This document shows, in pieces, positions 26,521-32,813 of a stretch of 49,880 bases of DNA. Both the position numbers and the translations under genes were made by a program. The first letter of the stretch is position 1, and each line of letters begins with the position of its first letter. Source of the stretch: Planctomycetales bacterium (GTDB lineage: Bacteria > Planctomycetota > Planctomycetia > Isosphaerales > Isosphaeraceae); NCBI GenBank assembly GCA_027451885.1, contig DAIDHX010000177.1, forward strand, positions 1-49,880. Direction: 5' to 3'. The notes below the pieces were generated by a model, which was not told the origin of the DNA, searched no databases, and saw nothing but the letters and a program-made list of their open reading frames with translations.

Positions 26521-27810
26521 TCATGCCGTGGCGTGCGAAGAGTCGTCAGCCCTGGAGATGGAGTGGTCTGCGGATGACAGCAGCGTCTGCAAAAGAACCC
26601 AGCGTTTACGGTGCATTTCCCTGTGAGTATGTTCGTGGGCGATTCGTAGACCTTCATACCCCATGCGGCGAAGGGATGGGTGGTCATCGTGGACTTCCAA
26701 GATGAGCCGAGCCAGCGCTTCCGGGTCATTGACGGCCATTGTGCGACCGTTGACTCCATCGGTGACGACTTGCTGGTTGCCGTCAGTGGCGGTGCACAGC
26801 ACGGGCACGGCCTGTGCATTGGCATCGTAAAGAATGCGAGGCTGTTCAGTCGCCAGGCCAGGCACGATTACAGCATGGTACTGCCTAAGCACTTCGAAAA
26901 AAGCCGGGCCGTAGGCAACTTCACCACGCATCGTAATCTGGTTTGGCCAAAGGCGAGCGGCTTCCTTACAAGTCGCCTCAAGACTCCCCGCGCCATAGAT
27001 GTCGAGGGTGACCGCCTTGCCATCCTTGAGTACTCGCCCCATGGCATCAAGTAAGACCTTAACCCCTTTTTGTTCGACCAGGCGGCCGAAGAAGGCAAGC
27101 TTGAGGCCCACCTTCGGCTTGTCGGACCAGGCCGCATCAGCCTGGGGCTGCGTGAGTATGATTTCCTCATCGATCCACGACGCCGGAATCACGTGGCCTA
27201 ATGACGGATCACGCGGCGGGTAATCCATCATGTATTGCTTTTGAGTGTAGATGGCGAGATCAGCCCAGCGCGCAAGTTTGGGAGCAATCCATTCGTTGAT
27301 CGCATTGTACATTCTTGCCCGCAGTTTTCTCGTGGGTATGGTCCAATCAGCCGACTCGAAAATTACGACGAGTTTCTTGCGTCTGAGTTTTGCGATCGGG
27401 CCTGCAAACCAACCCATCGGAATCGGCCAGCCGCCTGGACCGACATGCACAATGCTTGCGAGTCCGACCGCGGACCAAATTCGCAAGACGTCCGAGGCGA
27501 GAAATAAGATATGATGCCTCACGGTACGCGTCGCGGAAAGATCGACGAATTTGAAGGAATGTCCCTTGGGTGGGGGCTTGATAGGTCCCGTTTGCGGCGG
27601 TGGTGTGCCGCGACTCAAAGGGTTGGCGATTGTCAGGTCGCACAGGTAGCGAAGGTGTTCTTCCAGATCCTTGCTCCAGAGCCGGTCTGTGTACCGCTCC
27701 AGTCCTTGTTTGTAGGACCCGATGTGTGTGACAAGCAAGTAAGGGACCGTGATTGGTTGCAGCGCGTCGCCGGCAGAATGGATATCGTTATTGGACTGGT
27801 CCCAATTCAT
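26521..27810 (-). CDS. GT4-like glycosyltransferase embedded in the tail module
   Basis: 429 residues from the ATG at 27810 (a TTG at 27894 would give 457; neither has a good ribosome site). The C-terminal GT-B half is clear: KLAFFGRLVEQKGVKVLLDA, LDIYGAGSLEATCKEAA, MRGEVAYGPAFFEVLRQY, then PGLATEQPRILYDANAQAVP where GT4 enzymes carry the EX7E motif, and the DGVNGRTMAVNDPEALARLI tail. The N-terminal half has VHVGPGGWPIPMGWF. It would move a sugar from a nucleotide sugar onto an acceptor, perhaps host surface glycan or a virion protein. Composition is visibly less GC-rich than surrounding structural genes and about 465 bp of non-coding DNA precedes it, so it looks like an inserted cargo gene. 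Confidence 0.85.
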   Translation of the reverse strand: MNWDQSNNDIHSAGDALQPITVPYLLVTHIGSYKQGLERYTDRLWSKDLEEHLRYLCDLTIANPLSRGTPPPQTGPIKPPPKGHSFKFVDLSATRTVRHHILFLASDVLRIWSAVGLASIVHVGPGGWPIPMGWFAGPIAKLRRKKLVVIFESADWTIPTRKLRARMYNAINEWIAPKLARWADLAIYTQKQYMMDYPPRDPSLGHVIPASWIDEEIILTQPQADAAWSDKPKVGLKLAFFGRLVEQKGVKVLLDAMGRVLKDGKAVTLDIYGAGSLEATCKEAARLWPNQITMRGEVAYGPAFFEVLRQYHAVIVPGLATEQPRILYDANAQAVPVLCTATDGNQQVVTDGVNGRTMAVNDPEALARLILEVHDDHPSLRRMGYEGLRIAHEHTHREMHRKRWVLLQTLLSSADHSISRADDSSHATA

Positions 27811-28275
27811 CTTTGTGCTCGCAGATTGACTTCCATGGAAAAGAATCGAGATTGTCCCGGCGAAGCAAGTTTTTTCCAAACAGGGCGGGAACAAGCCGCC
27901 AAAAGGATCGAATGAGTTCGGAGGATTCCGTTTTGGCGGGAAGCAGAATCTCTGTATTGGCGGTCCTGGGGATCATCTCGATGTTTGATCAGGGCGAGCA
28001 TCACAAGAGATGTAGATAGAAGAACGCTTAATTTGACCCCGAGTTTTCGGCACCCCAACCACTTTAGTGCGCTCGTTGGAAGCATGCAAGTCAACAACGG
28101 GAATCTCGCGGACTTCGCTTTACCAACGACGATCATTGCAGCGGTCTGGGCTGTTCCAGGCCGACTTCGGATGGACAGGACAATTGTCAGTCTGTTTGTC
28201 TATTCACGATGAGGAGATGTTGAAGAAACGATCGCTCTGCGCCCGGAATCGCAAAGCACGCAACCACTTGTCGGG
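27811..28275. other. AT-richer non-coding stretch upstream of the glycosyltransferase
   Basis: About 465 bases without a supportable gene. It includes the long inverted repeat at 27896-27940 and presumably an own promoter for the glycosyltransferase; I could not fix -35/-10 boxes. Confidence 0.5.
27896..27940. repeat. Imperfect inverted repeat
   Basis: CCGCCAAAAGGATC (27896-27909) pairs with GATTCCGTTTTGGCGG (27924-27939) across a 14-base loop, with single-base bulges. There is no T run next to it on the minus strand, so it is less like a terminator than like a regulatory hairpin or protein site; it is about 90 bp upstream of the glycosyltransferase ATG. Confidence 0.5.
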
Positions 28276-28899
28276 CTAGCTCCCCAGCCCCAGGTTGCGG
28301 ACGGCGTTGTAAACGTTCTGGAGCATCGCCTGCTCGTTGGCGGTGTAGCTCGAGCCCGCGGTCGCAGCGCCCATCGCCGGCTGCACGATTGGAGTCTTGC
28401 CGAAGAACGCCAGCTTCTGGTTGGCCGCGGTGCCGATCTGGGTGCCCACGCTGGTGCCAAACGTGAGATTCACACCGTCCGCGAACGCACCCAGCACCTG
28501 AAACGCGACCCGGGCGTCGGTGATCGACTGGATCGAGGATGCCGCGGTTGTGACCGTCGCGAGCCGCACATGCGGCGTGGCCGGGAAGCCGCTGGTGGAT
28601 GTCGCAAGCGCGCCTGAGTTCGTGAGATCGAGATAGAGATAGACCGTCGCGGCAGCGGTCAGGGTCGAAAGCGCGGAGCCGGCGTAAACGGCGATCGTGC
28701 CGTCCTGGCGCATGTAGGCGCCGGGGGCGACGCGGACGTTCAGCGTGGCCGACGGGACCTCGGTCGTCGTCACCGCGAGCGCACCCAAAGGTGCAAGCGC
28801 ATCCAGGACCGCTGCGTTGCCGTTGACGGCGACATTCCAGTTGCGATCGCCCGCCGCGGGCATGGCGAGCTGCGTGTTGGGCGTGTACGTGTTGCTCAT
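28276..28899 (-). CDS. Phage tail fibre-like protein
   Basis: 207 residues. The opening YTPNTQLAMPAAGDRNWNVA is typical of short tail-fibre or baseplate-attachment proteins. The middle repeats small beta segments (VAPGAYMRQDGTIAVYAG, LYLDLTNSGALATS). The C-terminal QKLAFFGKTPIVQPAMG motif is a recurrent feature of phage tail proteins. The ATG overlaps the stop of the upstream gene (ATGA), so translation is coupled. A larger overlapping frame covering 28187-29050 is rejected because it reads as Arg/His-rich shadow. Confidence 0.75.
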   Translation of the reverse strand: MSNTYTPNTQLAMPAAGDRNWNVAVNGNAAVLDALAPLGALAVTTTEVPSATLNVRVAPGAYMRQDGTIAVYAGSALSTLTAAATVYLYLDLTNSGALATSTSGFPATPHVRLATVTTAASSIQSITDARVAFQVLGAFADGVNLTFGTSVGTQIGTAANQKLAFFGKTPIVQPAMGAATAGSSYTANEQAMLQNVYNAVRNLGLGS

Positions 28900-29573
28900 G
28901 CGCTCGGATTCCAGGAAAGAACAGCCTGACGTGTGGACGAATGATACACATATTCAAGCCGTTGTCCGTTTGGAAACGGCGCGGGCGGGCCGGGAGGCGC
29001 CTGGATCGTAACCGCGATGGTCTGTGCGGGGCCCTCGTTGCCGGCGGCATCGAACGGTTGCACGGCCCAGTGCCAGGTTCCTCCCGTAAGCGGGGGAGAG
29101 CTCCAGGAATACCATCCCGCGGCCTGGCCGAAGCCTCCCTGGCCGAACCCTCCCGAGCCGAAGCCGTCGGTCACGATGCCTGCCGTGTAAGCGGGGACCT
29201 GGGCGACGGCTGCGCTGAAGTTGATCCCGGCCCCTGGGCTCGATTCGCCGTAGATGTTGAAACCGGCGAGATTCGCGGAAAGATAGGTGCCGCCCAGCCA
29301 GGAAAGATTCGCGTGCCGTTGATAACGCGGCGGCAGGCTCGAGGCGAAATTCACCTGGCGTTCGCCGGGGCCGACGGTGCCGATGTCGATATGTGCCACG
29401 GCCGGAGGCAGCGGCACAGCGCAGCGCGTGCCGAGCCCGGCGTACGAAAGCCGGCCGTCGACATAGACCTGATACACCGTGCCGGCAGCCGCGCTTGACG
29501 TCCACGAGAGCAGGAGCTCGCTCCCGTGCACGACCGGGGGATTCACACTGAGGATGGAAGCCTGGCTGAACAT
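28896..29573 (-). CDS. Phage distal-tail protein with Fn3-like domains
   Basis: 225 residues. Beta-rich throughout, with two Fn3-like units: VVHGSELLLSWTSSAAAGTV then VYVDGRLSYAG, and later GGTWHWAVQPFDAAGNEGPA, a classic Fn3 end. A glycine-rich FGSGGFGQGGFGQ loop lies between. Likely part of the tail tip or fibre base, next to the fibre-like gene to which it is coupled. Confidence 0.65.
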   Translation of the reverse strand: MFSQASILSVNPPVVHGSELLLSWTSSAAAGTVYQVYVDGRLSYAGLGTRCAVPLPPAVAHIDIGTVGPGERQVNFASSLPPRYQRHANLSWLGGTYLSANLAGFNIYGESSPGAGINFSAAVAQVPAYTAGIVTDGFGSGGFGQGGFGQAAGWYSWSSPPLTGGTWHWAVQPFDAAGNEGPAQTIAVTIQAPPGPPAPFPNGQRLEYVYHSSTRQAVLSWNPSA

Positions 29574-29591
29574 GGTTGAAGGTGCGTCTCG

Positions 29592-29966
29592 TTAGATGAG
29601 GCCTTCGAGTGTGAGGCGATACGGCAGGCACCAGCCGCCGCCGGCGAGCAGTCGAGGACCAAGCGGCGATGCGCTGAAGTCGCCCGGGAAAACCACGTTC
29701 GTCCAGGTGCGGCCGCGGTTGTCGATCAGGGTATGCGGCAGGCCGTCGGCGAACGAGAGGAGCTCGGCTTCAAACGCGTTCAGCGTGGGCAAATCAGGCG
29801 CGGTGAGCACCCCGGAGACGTGGAAAACACGCCCTCGCGAGCCGCCGTAGAGTGTTTGTTTGCCATTGAGGCCGAAGTATTCATTCATCTGAAGCGCGAG
29901 CGGATGTGGGCTCTGGCTCACATGCACCGCGACGCCGAAGATGTTGTTGCCGTCGAGAGTCGTCAT
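29592..29966 (-). CDS. Small phage distal-tail protein
   Basis: 124 residues. Begins MTTLDGNNIFGVAVHVSQSP and contains FHVSGVLTAPDLPTLNAFEAE, WTNVVFPGDFSASPLGPRLL and WCLPYRLTLEGLI. The pattern (short beta protein that frames a local change then returns to a strand) is like small distal-tail or tail-tip-joining proteins. I do not know the family with certainty; assignment rests on position between the tape-measure candidate and the Fn3 protein. Confidence 0.6.
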   Translation of the reverse strand: MTTLDGNNIFGVAVHVSQSPHPLALQMNEYFGLNGKQTLYGGSRGRVFHVSGVLTAPDLPTLNAFEAELLSFADGLPHTLIDNRGRTWTNVVFPGDFSASPLGPRLLAGGGWCLPYRLTLEGLI

Positions 29967-29985
29967 GGCCTGGCTCGTGCGTGAT

Positions 29986-30870
29986 TTAGATTCGGAATGA
30001 GCCGCGGTTGCCTGGTGTAGCGGGAAGCGGCGGCGCCACGGGTCCCTTGATGTTCGCCAGCTCGTGCGCCGCTTTGCGGGCGGCGGACCTGAGCTTCTCG
30101 AGCTCTTCGAGCAGGCTCGTGAGCTCAGCGCCCGGATTTGCGGATGGGGTCACGCGAACTCCCGCATCGGGGCCGCGCAGACTCCCCAGGGGCGATTCCC
30201 CAAGCGCTGGCCAGGGTTCGATCGCAAGCTGTGGGCCGCCGGCAAGCGAGGCGGGCGCAGGCCTCGAGCCGGCGGTTGAGCCCAGCAGACCGCCGGGAAT
30301 CCAGGCCGCGGGCGAGTCTTCCGGCGAGCCTGGAATCGAGGGCGTGATGAATGGATCGGGCGTGGCGGCACGCACGCCGAGATCCTGGATCCTGGCTCGA
30401 TCGCCCCATGCGCTCGCGCTGCCCAGGCTCGTCGCGAGCGCACCCCTCGACTCGAGATTCGTCATCCCCTCCGATGCCTCAGACGCGCTCGGCGCGAAAC
30501 CCGCGTTCCCATCGCGCCAGAGCGCTGCGTCCGACGTTTCCGGAAGGTACGCAAAGGGGCATCCCGTTTGAGCAAGATCCGCGATCCCATCAGGTGTTTG
30601 AGCCACGCCTGGCGGAAGAGCCGCGTTCGTATCAAGATGCGCCTGTGCATCAAGAACTGCCTGCGCGTCGGATGTTTCAGGCAGGCTCGCCGGGAGACGC
30701 ATTGTTGCATCAGCACGCGCGGTCCCGGGCGGGACCGCCGCGAGAGGAAGATTCACAAGCGCTGCCTGTGCGGCGACCGCCTGTGCGATGGCTGCGAGCA
30801 CGCGGTCGAGCAGCTCGGCCGACGCCTTGTTCGCGAGGTCGTTCACGGTGGTTTGGGCCTGCTCTTGCAT
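29986..30870 (-). CDS. Tape-measure-position protein (unusually short)
   Basis: 294 residues in the slot where a tape measure is expected, directly after the tail-chaperone frameshift region. N terminus: hydrophobic helix (LLDRVLAAIAQAVAAQAALV). Middle: low-complexity Ala/Pro/Asp-rich segment with LPETSDA occurring twice about 47 residues apart, which suggests internal duplication. C terminus: coiled coil (LEELEKLRSAARKAAHELAN). Siphovirus tape measures usually exceed 600 residues. It may be a true tape measure of a very short tail, or another tail protein. No peptidase or muramidase motif is present. Confidence 0.5.
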   Translation of the reverse strand: MQEQAQTTVNDLANKASAELLDRVLAAIAQAVAAQAALVNLPLAAVPPGTARADATMRLPASLPETSDAQAVLDAQAHLDTNAALPPGVAQTPDGIADLAQTGCPFAYLPETSDAALWRDGNAGFAPSASEASEGMTNLESRGALATSLGSASAWGDRARIQDLGVRAATPDPFITPSIPGSPEDSPAAWIPGGLLGSTAGSRPAPASLAGGPQLAIEPWPALGESPLGSLRGPDAGVRVTPSANPGAELTSLLEELEKLRSAARKAAHELANIKGPVAPPLPATPGNRGSFRI

Positions 30871-30883
30871 GCAAGATCAAGGG

Positions 30884-31036
30884 TTAAAAGAAGCCTTCAA
30901 CGAGCTCTTCCTGGCGGGCCAGCATGAGCCCGTCGACCCACTCCGACGCGGGGGGCACGCGGCCGGCGGCAACCATGAGACCGGCCAGGTCAAGGGCGTC
31001 TTCGAAGGTCATGGAGGAATCGGTTACGCCCGCCAT
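30884..31036 (-). CDS. Tail assembly chaperone, -1 frame extension (gpT-like part)
   Basis: 50 codons from an internal ATG at 31036 to TAA at 30884, beginning MAGVTDSSMTFEDALDLAGL. The frame is open further upstream, through TLARYLRLVAR, back to the slippery site at 31069-31075, so it is most simply read as the downstream part of a frameshift fusion with the gene at 31051-31449. The fused product would be 188 residues. Whether the internal ATG is also used is unknown. Confidence 0.65.
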   Translation of the reverse strand: MAGVTDSSMTFEDALDLAGLMVAAGRVPPASEWVDGLMLARQEELVEGFF

Positions 31037-31075
31037 CCGAGCCACGAGCCTCAGATAGCGGGCGAGGGTTTTGGG
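31027..31075 (-). promoter_or_regulatory. Programmed -1 frameshift signal (slippery heptamer plus stem)
   Basis: On the minus strand the zero-frame codons are GCC CCA AAA CCC, so C CCA AAA (31075 down to 31069) fits X XXY YYZ. Four bases later CGCCCGC (31064-31058) pairs perfectly with GCGGGCG (31033-31027) around a 24-base loop. Slipping back one base gives ACC CTC GCC CGC TAT CTG, which stays open for 61 codons, while the zero frame stops at 31051. Confidence 0.7.
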
Positions 31076-31449
31076 GCCTGGCCGGCGATCGCCTCTCCGA
31101 TTTCATTCCAGCGATTTTCGCTTGCGGGATCACCCGGTTCAAGAATGAGCAAGCTTGCAAAGTCGTCTGGCTTGAGGTCGTAATTGGCGGCCAGGAGCTG
31201 GACGACGATTTCGAAGCGAGCGCGCAGGCGTTCGACTGGATCGGCGGGGACGACGCCCCAGAGGATGTCGAGCAGGTGATCGGCCTCGGGTCCGAAGCCG
31301 AGCTTGCTTTCGACTGTAACGCCCGCGGGCGTGACCCTGGGGTTGAAGCGAAGACGTGGCCTGGGCAGGGTCCATTCCTGGCCGTCGGCGAGGCGGACCC
31401 GCGTCCCCAGGCTGAATTCCGGCTTGCGGAGCGCCTTTTCGTCAAGCAT
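31051..31449 (-). CDS. Tail assembly chaperone, zero-frame product (gpG-like)
   Basis: 132 residues from the ATG at 31449. Sequence features: LGTRVRLADGQEWTLPRPRL near the start, then a helical region (DHLLDILWGVVPADPVERLR, FEIVVQLLAANYDLKPDDFA) and an acidic segment before APKPSPAI at the end. Size and position between tail tube and tape-measure candidate match chaperones that coat the tape measure during tail assembly. The last ten codons overlap the -1 frame. A fraction of ribosomes probably shifts at CCAAAA to make the long form. Confidence 0.7.
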   Translation of the reverse strand: MLDEKALRKPEFSLGTRVRLADGQEWTLPRPRLRFNPRVTPAGVTVESKLGFGPEADHLLDILWGVVPADPVERLRARFEIVVQLLAANYDLKPDDFASLLILEPGDPASENRWNEIGEAIAGQAPKPSPAI

Positions 31450-31744
31450 CACCGGCCTCCGGCTTGAGATAGCCAAGCTCGACGCCGTCCGCGCTCAGGA
31501 TCCAGTTGTACCGCGGGGCGCCGGCACAGGGGTGATCCACGGGAAAGAGCAAGGTGTCGCTGGGCGACCTGGTGACGAACAGGCGGCCGTGGGGCTGGAT
31601 CCGGATATAGCCCCGCTCGCCGCGGTCGCGGTCGACGCCGAGGAGCGGTTCAGCGATCTCCAGGATGGAGTTCGCCCGGTCGATCATGCGTGCGCCTGTC
31701 TTCCGGTTTTCGGGAATCAAGAGCGCGTCTGGCGTCCCGGTCAC
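31442..31744 (-). CDS. Small hypothetical tail-module protein
   Basis: 100 residues from a GTG at 31744, with GAGAGGA upstream; the frame is open further but has no better start. Contains RANSILEIAEPLLGVDRDRG, GYIRIQPHGRLFVTRSPSD and YNWILSADGVELGYLKPE. It looks like a small beta/alpha protein. The 3' end overlaps the chaperone start by 8 bp. No family recognised. Confidence 0.55.
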   Translation of the reverse strand: MTGTPDALLIPENRKTGARMIDRANSILEIAEPLLGVDRDRGERGYIRIQPHGRLFVTRSPSDTLLFPVDHPCAGAPRYNWILSADGVELGYLKPEAGDA

Positions 31745-31866
31745 AGGAAGTCCTCTCAAAAGCAGGAGTGAAGATCGAACGCGTGGATGGGAGGACAAAT
31801 GAAGGCTGAGCGGAGGGACCTTGCATCTGCCTCCCACCCCCGCGCCGCGCGGTCGGGTGCCGAGGC

Positions 31867-32283
31867 TTATTGCCGGGTGAAGGACAGCGGATTCGTCACT
31901 CCGTCGGCAGAGAACGCCTGCCAGGTGCCGGTGACGGAGCCGAACTGGCCGTGCCGGCCCTGAGTCTCGGCGTTTTCGAAGACGGCGTTGATCATGGTGA
32001 AAACGACTGCGCCTCCCGTCGCTCCCCTGGCGTCGTTCAGGGTTGCGGTCAGAGTACCGGTGGCGCCTGGGGAAAAGCCCATCATCGTACCCACGTCGGC
32101 GGTCGTGAAGCTGGCGTGGGGCTCGTTGGTCACATTGGCGACGACCGTGTTGTAGAGGTCGACGTCCCCCTTGAAGGTCGCAAGCTTACCCCCCTGGCCG
32201 AATGCGCCCGAGGTGATGCGTGTGATGGCGGTCGAGGCGAAGTTCACCGCCGCCCAGTTGATGTTCGCGCGAGTCGCGGCCAT
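31867..32283 (-). CDS. Major tail (tube) protein candidate
   Basis: 138 residues from the ATG at 32283, which has GGGAG upstream. Beta-rich: INWAAVNFASTAITRITSGA, KLATFKGDVDLYNTVVANV, ending GTWQAFSADGVTNPLSF. Small beta proteins of this size directly upstream of the tail chaperones and downstream of the tail terminator are normally the tube subunit. Assigned by position and composition. Confidence 0.65.
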   Translation of the reverse strand: MAATRANINWAAVNFASTAITRITSGAFGQGGKLATFKGDVDLYNTVVANVTNEPHASFTTADVGTMMGFSPGATGTLTATLNDARGATGGAVVFTMINAVFENAETQGRHGQFGSVTGTWQAFSADGVTNPLSFTRQ

Positions 32284-32299
32284 GAAAAGCTCCCGTGGA

Positions 32300-32749
32300 C
32301 TAGGGGTTGGTGTCGTACGAATTCCAGAGAGGAACGAGGTACTGGTAACGGAAGAGGGCCTCGATGGTGCGCTCCGGCGGAATGGGATTCTGCCAGCGCC
32401 AGGAGGCCATGCGTGTGAGCTCGGGCAGAGTGAAGCCGGCGAGAGATTGTCCGTTGAGTGCGTTGGCGGCGAGGTCGAGCAGGAGCTCAGCGCTTTCGTC
32501 GCGGAGCTGCGGATCCTCATTGCGTGCGACGAGCGAGATCTTCACGGTGCTGGTGACGACGAGCGAGCCAGTGACGGCGGAGTCGAAGGGATCGTCCTGC
32601 TCGCTCGAGACGGGCTCGATGAGTGCGATGGCGGCGAGCGACGAATTCGCGCCTCGGACCTCGGGAGCACCCCAGAGATAGACGCCGTCAAATGCGCCCG
32701 TGGCGAGCAGGGCGGTCTGGATGGCATCGCGAACGTCGCGGTCTCGCAT
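32300..32749 (-). CDS. Tail terminator / head-tail joining protein candidate
   Basis: 149 residues. Opens MRDRDVRDAIQTALLATGAF, then GVYLWGAPEVRGANSSLAAI and a long variable middle (VVTSTVKISLVARNEDPQLR), ending with a Trp-rich RMASWRWQNPIPPERTIEA and FRYQYLVPLWN. The alpha-start, beta-end layout is that of tail terminator proteins that cap the tube. Next gene in order is the tube, which fits. Confidence 0.6.
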   Translation of the reverse strand: MRDRDVRDAIQTALLATGAFDGVYLWGAPEVRGANSSLAAIALIEPVSSEQDDPFDSAVTGSLVVTSTVKISLVARNEDPQLRDESAELLLDLAANALNGQSLAGFTLPELTRMASWRWQNPIPPERTIEALFRYQYLVPLWNSYDTNP

Positions 32750-32813
32750 GGGATGAAGAGAGCTCCAGAATCAATATAACATACATTCCATGAACACGCA
32801 CTGGCATGAATGA

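Noticed and set aside
28187-29050. 287-codon minus-strand frame overlapping the fibre and Fn3 genes
   Set aside because: Arg/His-rich reading of genes that have clear tail-protein motifs in another frame.
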